A DNA stretch of 64,000 bases from an uncultured bacterium (GCA_938024995.1 CALJDU010000012.1:186001-250000), one strand, 5' to 3'; numbered from the stretch's first letter, positions 56,021 to 64,000 are shown. Numbers and translations are program-made. Notes: generated by a model not told the origin, from the letters alone.

Positions 56021-57514
56021 GTGGTCGCTTTCCGCTTCTCCTTCGCCGTGCTCATCGCGCTCTCGCTCACCGGCTGCGGAGACGACGACGGGAGCGACGG
56101 GGGTCGGGACACCGGCACACGAGACGCGATGGACGCGAGCGACGCGCGGGTCGACTCCGGCGCGGAGGACACAATCGAGGACGCAAGCGATGACCCGCCC
56201 GACGCGCGCGACGCCGAGCCGGACGCTGGTTCTCCACCTGGACTCGCGCTGCGATCACACGAGCCGATCGTGCTCCGCGGTGACGCCCTCCCCGCGTTGC
56301 TGGGTCTCTCGCCTGGAGACATCGTGGCCTACCGATTCGATGCGGAGGGCTACGTCGCGATCCCGGTGCAGGTCGATCAACGTCACCTCGTCGACCTCAA
56401 GATCCTGCGGGATGGTCGCGGCGCGATCGGGGATGAGGTCCTCGCCTACGCGGACCCCGAAAACAACGCGGGCGAGGATCCGGACGCGACCTTCGACGCG
56501 GACGACGAGCTCGCGCTCATGGCAAAGGACGCGGGCGAACGCGCTGACGATGATGCGCCGCTCCCGCGCGGTGTCGCCTCTTCTCCTCGGGTTGAGCTCA
56601 CGCTGGACGATCCGATCACAGGCGCGGAGCGTGGGTCGCGAACCGTCTACTTGTTCGCGCGTGAAGATCCCGCGCTCGATCCCGCGGCCGGCGCGGACTA
56701 CGTCGCCCTGCAGTTCCGACCGCTCACCGCGCGCACCGAAGACACCTCGTTTCAAACCGCGACCTACGTGACGCACTTCGCCGCGCGGTGGACGCGCGAT
56801 CTTTTACAAGTCAAAGACGCGACCGGCGCGCCGGGCGTCGACATTTTGGATCGGCACCGCACGATCTTCGCGCCGGGAAACTGCCTTCGAAGCGAGGACA
56901 CGTTTTCGGCCGGACCGGGAGGCGTCGCGACGCAGATCGATGGACCGATTCGCGCGATCCGGAGCGTCCTCGGCGCGAACTCGGGCACCTACACCCAGCG
57001 CGAGCACGTCTTCTATGAATCGGTACAGCGAACCACGACCTTCCTGCGGGTCCACGCGATCCCTTCGATCATCGAGATGCTCGACCTCAGCGAAGACGCA
57101 ATCGGGATGACCTACTCGTCGTCCAGCGCTCCAGACGGCGTGACGGTGGACGGCGAGCCCGACGAGGTGAGCGGGCCGGTGCTGAGTTGGGAGGCGATCA
57201 CCGGTGCGCAGGGAACCGTGATCACGACCCACGCGACCGAGACCGACATTCCCGACCTGGTCACGGAGACGTACTACGTCGATGCCCGCGACCCGGACGA
57301 GCGCCAGTGTTCAGGCGACGACTCGGAGTTCGGCGCGTCCGGCAACCACATCACCAGCGGCGTTCCCGAGACCGACCCGCGACGCGCACGGCACCAGCAC
57401 CTGACGTCCACCCGTGAAGCGCTCTACCTGCGCGGTGAACAAGACCCAGCCGACATCGCGCGGGACGTGGAGTCGCTCATGAACCCGATCGTGGTCACCG
57501 TTCGCGCGCTCTAG
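56021..57514 (+). CDS. Hypothetical lipoprotein
   Basis: A 497-residue predicted lipoprotein starting at GTG 56021, with signal MVAFRFSFAVLIALSLTGC (Cys19) and an Asp/Ala/Arg-rich low-complexity linker (about residues 20-70). The remainder is a folded region of mixed alpha/beta character with no repeats I can name (YVAIPVQVDQRHLVDLKILR; EDPALDPAAGADYVALQFRP; VHAIPSIIEMLDLSEDAIG). It begins 31 bases after birA on the same strand and may be co-transcribed. Function unknown. Confidence 0.75.
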   Translation: MVAFRFSFAVLIALSLTGCGDDDGSDGGRDTGTRDAMDASDARVDSGAEDTIEDASDDPPDARDAEPDAGSPPGLALRSHEPIVLRGDALPALLGLSPGDIVAYRFDAEGYVAIPVQVDQRHLVDLKILRDGRGAIGDEVLAYADPENNAGEDPDATFDADDELALMAKDAGERADDDAPLPRGVASSPRVELTLDDPITGAERGSRTVYLFAREDPALDPAAGADYVALQFRPLTARTEDTSFQTATYVTHFAARWTRDLLQVKDATGAPGVDILDRHRTIFAPGNCLRSEDTFSAGPGGVATQIDGPIRAIRSVLGANSGTYTQREHVFYESVQRTTTFLRVHAIPSIIEMLDLSEDAIGMTYSSSSAPDGVTVDGEPDEVSGPVLSWEAITGAQGTVITTHATETDIPDLVTETYYVDARDPDERQCSGDDSEFGASGNHITSGVPETDPRRARHQHLTSTREALYLRGEQDPADIARDVESLMNPIVVTVRAL

Positions 57515-57543
57515 CGACCTGCTAGACACGCTCTTGAACAATC

Positions 57544-58311
57544 TCAGAGAGTGATCACGCCGAGCACTTCAAGGGGCCCGTCGCTCGTCAACTCCGCTTC
57601 GCGCTCCAACGCTTTTCGCTTGAGGCGCGCGATGCCGAAGCCACCTCGCGACGACGTGACCTGACCGACTTCGCGTCCCTCTTGGGAAATCGTCGCGCCG
57701 ACCGGCAGCTCGGTTCGCAGGTGAACCAAGCGCTTGGGCGGCTTGCCGCGATGCTCCAGCATGACGATCGGCTCTTGACCGACGTAGCAGCCCTTCTCAA
57801 AGCTGATGTACGACTTGAGGCCGGCCTCTTGCGGAAGCGTGTCCTCACCAAAGTCCGCGCCGAAGGAAGGACGGCCCACCGCGAGGCGCGCCTCTTCGCG
57901 CGCGTCATCGCTAAACCGCGGCAGTTCGTCCGCGAGCGGCGCGTCGGAGAGCCAACGGAAGCCGCGCTCAAACCGAACGGCTCCGTCCGGAACCGAAGCG
58001 GCCTCGCCTTCAAAGACCAGCACGCGCTCTTCACTCGTGATGAGGTCGACGTCCTCCATCACGATGTACTTATCGAGGCGCGCGAAGACCGCGTCGAACG
58101 CCTCGCTCGCGATCAGGACGTCGAAGTGATCGCCATGATCGTGGATCATGAGGTCGCTCATGATCTTTCCCTTCAAGTTGACGACAACGCCGTTGCGCGC
58201 TTCCGCGGACGGCTCGCGCAGGTCGCAGGTGACCTGACCGTTCAACCACTCACGAGCGTCCTCGCCTTCGACTCGAAGGACACGACGCGCAGCTTGATAG
58301 TACCCAGACAC
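57544..58311 (-). CDS. ygfZ: YgfZ/GcvT-like folate-binding protein
   Basis: Tetrahydrofolate-dependent factor for repair or assembly of certain iron-sulfur enzymes. The hallmark KGCYVGQEPIVMLEHRG is present, along with REWLNGQVTCDL near the N-terminus and GKIMSDLMIHDHGDHFDVLI. GTG 58311 is chosen because AGAAGG precedes it and the protein then begins MSGYYQAARRVLRVEG; the frame is open for about 100 residues further upstream with unlikely sequence. Length 255 residues. Divergent from the CAP-domain gene. An iron-sulfur carrier, erpA, is encoded at 60.3 kb. Confidence 0.87.
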   Translation of the reverse strand: MSGYYQAARRVLRVEGEDAREWLNGQVTCDLREPSAEARNGVVVNLKGKIMSDLMIHDHGDHFDVLIASEAFDAVFARLDKYIVMEDVDLITSEERVLVFEGEAASVPDGAVRFERGFRWLSDAPLADELPRFSDDAREEARLAVGRPSFGADFGEDTLPQEAGLKSYISFEKGCYVGQEPIVMLEHRGKPPKRLVHLRTELPVGATISQEGREVGQVTSSRGGFGIARLKRKALEREAELTSDGPLEVLGVITL

Positions 58312-58501
58312 GACTGCCTTCTTGTGGTGGAACAGGCTCTTGAGCAAGCGCGACGGTGTCCCTTGTTGGCACGTGTGAACGGGGGTTCGCGTCTCGCGTC
58401 TACGTTTTCCGCGTTTTTGCCCCTGCACGCTTGGCGCGCATTTTGCTCGTTGTTTGTGGGTCGGCGCTGACGTCGACGCACCGTAGTAGGATGAGCACCA
58501 A

Positions 58502-59506
58502 GTGAAGACCCCCCCGACCTCTGTTGTTCTCGCCCTCGCGGGCCTTGTCTGGTTCACCACGGCGAACGCCGACGCACAGCGCGACGAGGCGGGTGAACAA
58601 GAGATGCTGACCCGCATCAACGTCTTGCGAGGCGAGCAAGGGATGTCGCCGCTCGAGCGACACCCGGGTCTGGACGAAGCCGCGCGGGTTCACAGCGCGG
58701 ACATGGCCGAGCACCAGCAGCTCAGTCACGTGTCGGAGCGCACCGGCGATCCGAGCACCCGCGTCGCCGCCGCGCAGGTAGAGGTGACCTTGGTCGGCGA
58801 GAACATCGCGCACCACCACAGCACAACAGCCGGTGCCCTCGAGTCGGTCATGACGAGCGAAGCCCACCGCGCGCAGTTCCTCGACTCACGCCACACGCAC
58901 ATCGGGCTCGCGTCTGTGCGGGGAGACGACGGTGTCTACATCACGCAGGTCATGGCGACGATCGCGCCGCCCCCGGTGTCTCGCGAGTTGCCTCCTCCCG
59001 CGCCTCCCGTCGCGGCCCCCGCTCCCCCCGTCGCAGCACCTCCTGCGAACCTAACCGCACCATCGACCCCGCCCGCGCCCGCGCCGAACGGCCGTGTCCA
59101 GCAAGCGCCGCTGCCGCCCCGCCAGCAGCTCGCTCCAAACGTCGGGCCCAACCAGCGACCGCCAGTCGCGAACAACAACAGGTACGCGAACCAAGCGCCA
59201 CGAGGCTTCACGCCCAATCGCGCGCCGGGCGTTCAACCCAACGCGCGCCCTTTGCAGCGTCGACCGGGGCTCGCGCCGAACCAGGACATCCCGAGCTTGC
59301 GGGTCCCCGCAGGACACCGCCGCGTCGCGGGCTACTGGCTCTATCACGGGACCCGCTGGTGGTACTTCCCCGTTCCCCCGGGAGCGCGGCCTGGGCAAGT
59401 GCTTCAGCCCGACGCTCGCGTTCAGGGTCCCCCTCCCGGCTATCGCGGTGTGCAGTACAACCAGGCTGCGCGAAACGCTCCGCGCGCTCCCGTTCGCTAC
59501 TATTGA
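58502..59506 (+). CDS. CAP (SCP/PR-1) domain protein with Pro-rich tail
   Basis: A 334-residue exported protein: signal peptide ending NADAQ (about residue 26), then a CAP domain (about 33-155) with HSADMAEHQQLSHVSER, GENIAHHHST and YITQVMATI. After it comes a Pro/Ala/Asn/Arg-rich low-complexity region (about 160-265) and a short C-terminal segment GHRRVAGYWLYHGTRWWYFP ending in an Arg/Tyr-rich tail. CAP proteins are secreted and bind lipids or have protease-like folds; the low-complexity tail suggests surface association. Start GTG 58502. Divergent from ygfZ. Confidence 0.86.
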   Translation: MKTPPTSVVLALAGLVWFTTANADAQRDEAGEQEMLTRINVLRGEQGMSPLERHPGLDEAARVHSADMAEHQQLSHVSERTGDPSTRVAAAQVEVTLVGENIAHHHSTTAGALESVMTSEAHRAQFLDSRHTHIGLASVRGDDGVYITQVMATIAPPPVSRELPPPAPPVAAPAPPVAAPPANLTAPSTPPAPAPNGRVQQAPLPPRQQLAPNVGPNQRPPVANNNRYANQAPRGFTPNRAPGVQPNARPLQRRPGLAPNQDIPSLRVPAGHRRVAGYWLYHGTRWWYFPVPPGARPGQVLQPDARVQGPPPGYRGVQYNQAARNAPRAPVRYY

Positions 59507-59536
59507 GCGCTACTCCAGAGCGCTCGCGGGAGTGGC

Positions 59537-60259
59537 TCAGATCGTCACGCCGCCGTCCACGAGGAGCTCCTGTCCCGTGACGAAGTCGGCTTGGGCGAGA
59601 TGGGCGACCGCGTCCGCGACGGCTTTGGCGCTGCCGACACGCTGGAGCGGGATGTCGGCAACCAGTCCAGCGACCTCGTCTTCGGAGAGGTCCTCCGGCG
59701 GGAGCACAGTTCCGGGTGCGACCGCGTTCACACGAACCGCGGGAGCGAGCTCAAGCGCGAGCGTTCGCATGAGCTGACGCGTCGCCCCTTTGGAGACCAT
59801 ATAGGGAAGGAAGCCACGTTTGGGTCGCGTCGCGCCCATCCCGGTGATGAACACGATGTTCCCGTGACGCGCGCGTAAGCTGTCGAGCGCGGCGAGGCTC
59901 AAGAAGAACGGCGCGGACAAGTTGAGGTCGAGCGCGCGGTCCCACTCTCGTTCCGTCACATCATCGATCCCGACCGCGTCGTAGTTCGCAGCGCTCAAGA
60001 CCAAGAGGTCGAGCGCTCCAAAATGGTCGAGCACATCCTCGATCAGCCTCGCGCAGGCCTCGCGTCGATAGAGATCGGCCTGAAAGGTCTGAGCACGTGA
60101 ACCACGTTGGCGAACCTCCGAAGCGGTCCGCTCCGCGCCGTCACGAGAGCCGCAGTAATGAACGGCGACGTTAAACCCGTCTTTCGCGAGCCGAAGCGCG
60201 ATCGCTTTTCCCAACCGCCGTCCAGCCCCAGTTACCAATGCAGTCTTGGTTTCACCCAC
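59537..60259 (-). CDS. SDR family oxidoreductase
   Basis: A 240-residue short-chain dehydrogenase/reductase. N-terminal cofactor motif TGAGRRLG at residues 10-17, NLSAP and the catalytic YMVSK with Tyr153 and Lys157. The usual catalytic serine, about 13 residues before the tyrosine, falls at Gly140 (FITGMGA), with Thr139 next to it. GRRLG resembles pteridine-reductase-type members. The substrate is not known. Divergent from erpA. Confidence 0.88.
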   Translation of the reverse strand: MGETKTALVTGAGRRLGKAIALRLAKDGFNVAVHYCGSRDGAERTASEVRQRGSRAQTFQADLYRREACARLIEDVLDHFGALDLLVLSAANYDAVGIDDVTEREWDRALDLNLSAPFFLSLAALDSLRARHGNIVFITGMGATRPKRGFLPYMVSKGATRQLMRTLALELAPAVRVNAVAPGTVLPPEDLSEDEVAGLVADIPLQRVGSAKAVADAVAHLAQADFVTGQELLVDGGVTI

Positions 60260-60263
60260 AACA

Positions 60264-60275
60264 CTGCTATAGCAG
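60264..60275. promoter_or_regulatory. Perfect palindrome between SDR gene and erpA
   Basis: CTGCTATAGCAG, a perfect 12-base palindrome, 5 bases from the SDR start codon and about 20 bases upstream of the -35 of erpA. Position and symmetry suggest an operator for one or both genes; no regulator is identified. Confidence 0.4.
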
Positions 60276-60295
60276 GGGCGACCGAGCCGCCGGCT

Positions 60296-60323
60296 TTGCT
60301 TTTGCCAATCCCGCGCCTATATT
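60296..60323 (+). promoter_or_regulatory. Sigma-70-like promoter of erpA
   Basis: TTGCTT (60296-60301) and TATATT (60318-60323) with a 16-base spacer, 22 bases before the erpA start, which also has AAGGA at 60333-60337 as its ribosome binding site. Good fit to the consensus; not tested. Confidence 0.55.
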
Positions 60324-60344
60324 CCCAAACGTAAGGAATCGAAG

Positions 60345-60668
60345 ATGATTGAGCTCACCGTCAAAGCCGCCGAAAAAGTAAAAGAGATCCAGGAAGCGGA
60401 GGGTCTCCAGGAGCAGGGGCTTCGGGTGCGGGTGATCGGCGGAGGCTGCTCCGGATTCTCCTACGACCTCTTCTTTGAGGACGAAATCACTGATCTCGAC
60501 CAGCGTTTCGAGTCCCGTGGCATCCCGCTTTACATCGACATGATGAGCTTCCAGTACCTCGAGGGCACTGAGATCGACTATGTCGAAGGCCTCTCGGGAG
60601 CCGGGTTTAAGTTCCAAAACCCCCAGGCCAAGCAGACTTGCGGCTGTGGGTCGAGCTTCTCAACCTGA
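60345..60668 (+). CDS. erpA: Iron-sulfur cluster insertion protein (ErpA/IscA family)
   Basis: A 107-residue A-type carrier. Three conserved cysteines are present: Cys35 (GGGCSGFSY), Cys99 and Cys101 (QTCGCGSSF). Members transfer iron-sulfur clusters to apoproteins. ErpA, IscA and SufA cannot be separated reliably by sequence alone; ErpA is used because no isc or suf genes are adjacent. Own promoter and downstream terminator are visible. Confidence 0.93.
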   Translation: MIELTVKAAEKVKEIQEAEGLQEQGLRVRVIGGGCSGFSYDLFFEDEITDLDQRFESRGIPLYIDMMSFQYLEGTEIDYVEGLSGAGFKFQNPQAKQTCGCGSSFST

Positions 60669-60693
60669 TCTGCGCTCACCTCCGCGTTTCGGC

Positions 60694-60723
60694 CGCCTGG
60701 ACTGTTTCGGTTCAGGCGTTTTT
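60694..60723 (+). terminator. Intrinsic terminator after erpA
   Basis: CGCCTGGAC-(7 bases)-GTTCAGGCG followed by TTTTT. All nine stem positions pair (one G-T). It lies 26 bases after the erpA stop. Confidence 0.88.
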
Positions 60724-60838
60724 CTTTTCGAACGAGGCGAAACGAAACCGGCTCTCAATCGTTCTCCCTGTGTGCGGCGGCGCGTCCCTTCTTTTCCTCC
60801 GCGTTTTCTGACCGAGAACGCAAATCGTGGTGAGAGGG

Positions 60839-60866
60839 TTTACATCCGAAGAAACAAAGTTACGTT
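60839..60866 (+). promoter_or_regulatory. Putative promoter of the RpoH-like sigma gene
   Basis: TTTACA (60839-60844) and TACGTT (60861-60866) with a 16-base spacer. The match is weaker than erpA's, and the -10 overlaps a palindrome listed next. Confidence 0.35.
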
Positions 60867-60875
60867 ACGTAACGT
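60862..60875. promoter_or_regulatory. Palindrome upstream of the RpoH-like sigma gene
   Basis: ACGTTACGTAACGT, a perfect 14-base palindrome about 45 bases before the sigma start and overlapping a possible -10. Candidate binding site for a regulator, such as an ARE-like or TetR-type factor; unidentified. Confidence 0.5.
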
Positions 60876-60919
60876 CAGGTATCTGACCCGGCCACTTTCG
60901 GCCGTGAACGAGAAAAACC

Positions 60920-61762
60920 ATGAACTCCGATAAAGCCCTCGACCGATACATTGAACGCGTTCGCGCCATCCCCAAGCTCACTCGTGAAGAGGAGTTTGCC
61001 CTCGCCAAAAAGGCCCAGGCCGGCGACGAGGATGCGGCGCATCAGATCATCGAAGCGAACCTCCGCTACGTGGTCTCCGTCGCGCTTCAGTACCGACGCT
61101 ACGACATCCGACTCGCGGATCTCATCGCGGAGGGCTCGGTTGGGTTGATGACCGCAATTCAGAAGTTCGATCCCGATCGGGGGTTTCGCTTCGTGACGTA
61201 CGCGGGCTACTGGATCCGCGCCTACATCCTGGAGACCGTGGTTCGGTCGACCACGATGGTCGGCGGCGGTGCAGGGGCGCTCCGCTCGAAGATGTTCTTC
61301 CGGCTTCGGCGTGAACGAGCCCGCATCGCTCACATCACGCAAGACCCGAGCGAGCAGATCACCCTTCTCGCGGAGAGCTTCGACGTCAAAGAAGAAAAGA
61401 TGCGCAAGATGCTCCGGCGTCTCGATTCCCGCGATGTCTCTCTCGACCAGCAGGTCTTCGACGACGCGGGCTCGGCCACGCTCGTGGACACCTTGGTCTC
61501 CGACGAAGACACCCCTGACAACATCGTCGCCAACGACCGCCGCCAACGCGCGCTGGAGACGCGAGTCAGTGACGCACTCAACGTCCTCGACGTGCGTGAG
61601 CGCTTGATCGTTGAGCGACGTCTCCTCAGCGACGACGGAATGTCTCTCGCCGCGCTTGGACGCGAGCTCGGTGTGAGCCGCGAGCGCGCCCGCCAGCTGG
61701 AAGCCCGCGCCAAAAAGAAGCTCCGCGCTGAGCTGAGCGACTACTCCCAGAACATCATGTGA
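60920..61762 (+). CDS. rpoH: RpoH-like (sigma-32) RNA polymerase sigma factor
   Basis: A 280-residue sigma-70-family factor, the size of heat-shock sigma-32. Region 2 (NLRYVVSVALQYRRYDIRLA and GFRFVTYAGYWIRAYILE) is intact, and the segment RSKMFFRLRRER resembles the RpoH box. Region 4 ends GRELGVSRERARQLEARAKK. Heat-shock sigma-32 is normally degraded by FtsH, which is encoded in this window. Assignment as RpoH rests on size and the box; other alternative sigmas (RpoH paralogs in myxobacteria) are possible. Confidence 0.88.
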   Translation: MNSDKALDRYIERVRAIPKLTREEEFALAKKAQAGDEDAAHQIIEANLRYVVSVALQYRRYDIRLADLIAEGSVGLMTAIQKFDPDRGFRFVTYAGYWIRAYILETVVRSTTMVGGGAGALRSKMFFRLRRERARIAHITQDPSEQITLLAESFDVKEEKMRKMLRRLDSRDVSLDQQVFDDAGSATLVDTLVSDEDTPDNIVANDRRQRALETRVSDALNVLDVRERLIVERRLLSDDGMSLAALGRELGVSRERARQLEARAKKKLRAELSDYSQNIM

Positions 61763-61826
61763 GGCGAGCCGGCGCCGCGCTTCCGCGCGATCAGCCGGTA
61801 ACCCATCACACCTGAGCTCGCCCCCT

Positions 61827-61879
61827 CGGGCGTCTCACCTGGTGCCCGCGGCCCCCGCGTTCACCAGGCGAGACGCCCG
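61827..61879. repeat. Long hairpin in the sigma-TPR intergenic region
   Basis: Two 18-base arms, 61827-61844 and 61862-61879, pair with one A-C mismatch around a 17-base G/C-rich loop. No T-run follows, so it is not a classical terminator. It lies 65 bases after the sigma stop and about 105 bases before the TPR gene. Confidence 0.65.
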
Positions 61880-61983
61880 CGATCTTGCTTGAGGTGAGCG
61901 ATGCTGCGGGAAAGTTCGCCCGGCCGGCCTGGAAGAGTCCGAAGACAAGAACACGATGTCGCACACGTCGGGAAGCGGGCATC

Positions 61984-64000
61984 ATGCGTCCGATGCCGGA
62001 AGAGACCAACTCCGACGCCATCCTCTCTGCGATCGAAGAAGAGCTCGCAGGAGAGGAACTGCTCGCGGACGCCGAGCTGATCGAAGACCCCGATCTGCTT
62101 GAGTTTGATGTTGAGGAGAGCGACGTCGCGATTGAGGTTGAGCTCGATGAGCTCGACGAACCCGAGGTTGCGCAGAACGACGCGGTCTTTCCTTCGAGCG
62201 ACGAACTCGCACAAGTCGACGACGCTGAGCTCGATGAGCTGGAGGAAGACGACGAGTTCGACGCGACCGGTGAGGTCCGCCTGAGCGCCTCGCTTCCGCC
62301 CGCGCCCGGCCTCTCGCCCCCGAGTGCAGGTCCGCCCGAGGGCATGCCGACGCCGCTTGGGCGTCGTGAGTCCGCGGCGGCGCCGAGGCCCGCTGGCGCG
62401 ATCCCGCCCATGGGCGCCCCTGATGATCGACGCGGCACGAGCGGCCTCGCGCCCCTTCCGAGCGCGCCGCCGCCCAAGGCTCCGCCTCCCGATTCGTTCC
62501 CAGTTCCAGCGAAGTCACGCGACGGGATGCCGAGCTCGCCGCTGAGCGCCCCGCCGCCGCTCAGTGGTCCGCCGGTTCCGGGCGCCTCGGCTCCGCTCGG
62601 GGTCTCAGCTCCGCCGCCGCCCAGCGCCTCGGCCCCGCCTGGCGTTCCGCCCGCTCCTGCCCCGCCTTCCGTTGCGCGCTCTCAGCGACCGAGCGCCGCG
62701 GGGAACGCGACGCTGGAGTACGCGCGGATCCGGGTTCGCGAACTGACCGACGATCTCGGCCGCGATCCCAGTGCCGAGCACGCGCTTCGGCTGCACTTGG
62801 ATCTCGCGCGGCTCGCCGAGAGCCCGCTCAAGGATCACGACCGGGCAGCGCAACACTACGCCCAGGCCCTGAAGCTTCAGCCGGAGTCACTGGTCGCGGT
62901 CCGCGGGCTGCGACGCGTTCGCGTTGGACTCGGCAGCTTCGCGGAGGCGCTCCCGCTCTTCGATCTGGAGGCGAGGCTCACCGCGTCGCCGACCGAGCGC
63001 GCGGCGCTGGCGATTGAAAAGGCAAAGCTCTTGGAGCACCGACTCGGTGACAAGGAAGGCGCGCTCGAGACCTACCGAGTCGCGCGAGACCTCGACAACG
63101 GGAACCTGAGCGTGCACATGGCGCTCTCGCGTCACTACGAAGAGCGCAAGGACGTCGCGGCGCTCGACCGCACCCTGGAAGAGCTGCAGAACGGGGTGCA
63201 CGACGACCCCAAGATGCGCGCCGCGCTCGTCAGTCTCCGCGGGCGAAACCTCGAGGCCAACGGCGAAGCGGATCGCGCGACCGAGCTCTACGAGACCGCG
63301 CTTCGACTCGACCCCGAGACCACGGGGGCGCTGGACGGCCTGAAGCGTTGCTACCACCGCGCGGGACGTTGGCGGGACCTCGCCACCGCGCTCACGCTCG
63401 AGGCCAGCCAATCGCGTGACCCCCGGGTCCGCGCCGAAGGCCTCGCCCGCGTCGCGGAGCTGCACGTCGAGCGCCTCGGGAGCCGCGACGAAGCCATCAC
63501 CGCGCTGGAGCGCGCGCGCGACGCCAAGCCCGACGACCCCGCGGTTCTTGAACGGCTCGCGCAGCTCTACCGACTCGACCACCGTTACGAGCTGCTGGTC
63601 GGCACGTTGAAGGTCCTCGCCGAGATGACACGCGACACCGCGCGCGTCCCGCTCCTGCACGAGATCGGACGGGTCTGTCGCGAGAACCTGAACTTGGAGA
63701 AAGACGCGATTCACTGGTACGAGGCCGCGCAGGCTCTCGCGCCGACGCACTTGCCGACGCTGCACGCGCTGGCGGCGCTCTATGAGCGACACGGGCAGTG
63801 GGACGCCCTGCTCAAGATGCGGCTCGCCGAAGCGGAGAACACGACCGACGGGAAGCGCCGCGCGTCGAGCTACGCCGCGGTCGCGGACCTCTGCGAGATC
63901 CGGATGACGAACGTCGACGCGGCGATCGAACACTACGGACGCGCGCTCAGCGCGGATCCGGATCACGCGCCCTCGTTCAAGGCCCTCACGCGTCTTCTCG
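61984..64000 (+). CDS. TPR-repeat protein with acidic and Pro-rich N-terminus (partial, C-terminus off window)
   Basis: A plus-strand frame open to the right edge (672 residues seen). From ATG 61984 (or ATG 61993) the protein starts with an acidic segment (residues about 1-95, MRPMPEETNSDAILSAIEEE and DELEEDDEFDATGEV), then a Pro/Ser/Ala-rich linker (about 95-235), then tandem TPR-like helices from about 240 (EHALRLHLDLARLAE, DRAAQHYAQALKLQP, DKEGALETYRVARDL, DRATELYETALRLDPETTGA, KDAIHWYEAAQALAP). Such acidic/Pro-rich/TPR proteins occur in myxobacterial signalling and motility loci. Function unknown. An upstream GTG at about 61891 is in frame but would add an unlikely basic stretch. Confidence 0.78.
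   Translation, partial: MRPMPEETNSDAILSAIEEELAGEELLADAELIEDPDLLEFDVEESDVAIEVELDELDEPEVAQNDAVFPSSDELAQVDDAELDELEEDDEFDATGEVRLSASLPPAPGLSPPSAGPPEGMPTPLGRRESAAAPRPAGAIPPMGAPDDRRGTSGLAPLPSAPPPKAPPPDSFPVPAKSRDGMPSSPLSAPPPLSGPPVPGASAPLGVSAPPPPSASAPPGVPPAPAPPSVARSQRPSAAGNATLEYARIRVRELTDDLGRDPSAEHALRLHLDLARLAESPLKDHDRAAQHYAQALKLQPESLVAVRGLRRVRVGLGSFAEALPLFDLEARLTASPTERAALAIEKAKLLEHRLGDKEGALETYRVARDLDNGNLSVHMALSRHYEERKDVAALDRTLEELQNGVHDDPKMRAALVSLRGRNLEANGEADRATELYETALRLDPETTGALDGLKRCYHRAGRWRDLATALTLEASQSRDPRVRAEGLARVAELHVERLGSRDEAITALERARDAKPDDPAVLERLAQLYRLDHRYELLVGTLKVLAEMTRDTARVPLLHEIGRVCRENLNLEKDAIHWYEAAQALAPTHLPTLHALAALYERHGQWDALLKMRLAEAENTTDGKRRASSYAAVADLCEIRMTNVDAAIEHYGRALSADPDHAPSFKALTRLL

Overview
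The window reads as a chromosomal segment from a high-GC Gram-negative bacterium with a double membrane, most likely a myxobacterium-like member of Myxococcota (Polyangia/Sandaracinaceae type). The reasons are the strong G/C preference at third codon positions, TamA/TamB and Sec/YajC envelope machinery, a DUF4388-type response-regulator-like protein, a MopE-like metal-binding lipoprotein, many large lipoproteins with Asp/Cys-rich repeats, and c-di-AMP synthesis genes outside Gram-positives. The taxonomic call is an inference; there is no rRNA in the window. Coding density is high and nearly all genes are housekeeping or envelope genes. I see no insertion sequence, phage, plasmid or CRISPR region.

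Layout. 1-5.5 kb: a C-terminally cut TonB/TolA-like membrane protein (-), an SH3/L,D-transpeptidase lipoprotein (+), glmM (-) and a small membrane protein (+). 5.5-15 kb: a minus-strand operon encoding a HEAT-repeat protein, a TamA/BamA-like barrel and a TamB-like protein, joined by 4-base stop/start overlaps. 15.2-17.5 kb: miaB, vanZ-like, gamma-carbonic anhydrase (+), again with 4-base overlaps. 17.6-20.1 kb: an RsuA-family pseudouridine synthase and two adjacent paralogous Asp-repeat lipoproteins (-). 20.4-22.6 kb: a ribbon-helix-helix protein and lepA (+). 22.7-28.7 kb (-): a 48-residue Flp-pilin-like peptide, cdaR, cdaA, folP, ftsH and tilS. 29-30.9 kb: a MopE-like lipoprotein (+) and a small envelope protein (-). 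31.1-36.7 kb (-): recJ, secF, secD, yajC. 36.9-43.5 kb (+): glnE, a receiver/DUF4388/TPR protein and ilvE. 43.6-45.7 kb: a zinc-ribbon coiled-coil protein (-) and fumarylacetoacetase (+). 46.0-50.0 kb (-): a CAU-anticodon tRNA, rpoD and dnaG. 50.1-51.6 kb (+): a CPBP intramembrane protease and a HAD phosphatase. 51.6-54.3 kb (-): a lipoprotein with 18 Asp/Cys repeats. 54.4-57.5 kb (+): nadC, birA and a lipoprotein. 57.5-61.8 kb: a YgfZ-like protein (-), CAP-domain protein (+), SDR (-), erpA (+) and an RpoH-type sigma factor (+). From 62.0 kb a TPR protein (+) runs off the right edge.

How the genes connect. Information processing is represented by dnaG-rpoD, an RpoH-like sigma factor, lepA, miaB, an RsuA-like synthase, tilS and a CAU tRNA that may be its substrate. 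Envelope assembly is represented by glmM, L,D-transpeptidase, the Tam operon, SecDF-YajC, FtsH and c-di-AMP synthesis. Metabolism is represented by glnE, ilvE, fahA, folP, nadC and birA. The least explained material is the HEAT-TamA-TamB operon, the paralogous Asp-repeat lipoproteins, the 18-repeat lipoprotein, the orphan Flp-like peptide and a nested inverted repeat in the tilS upstream region.
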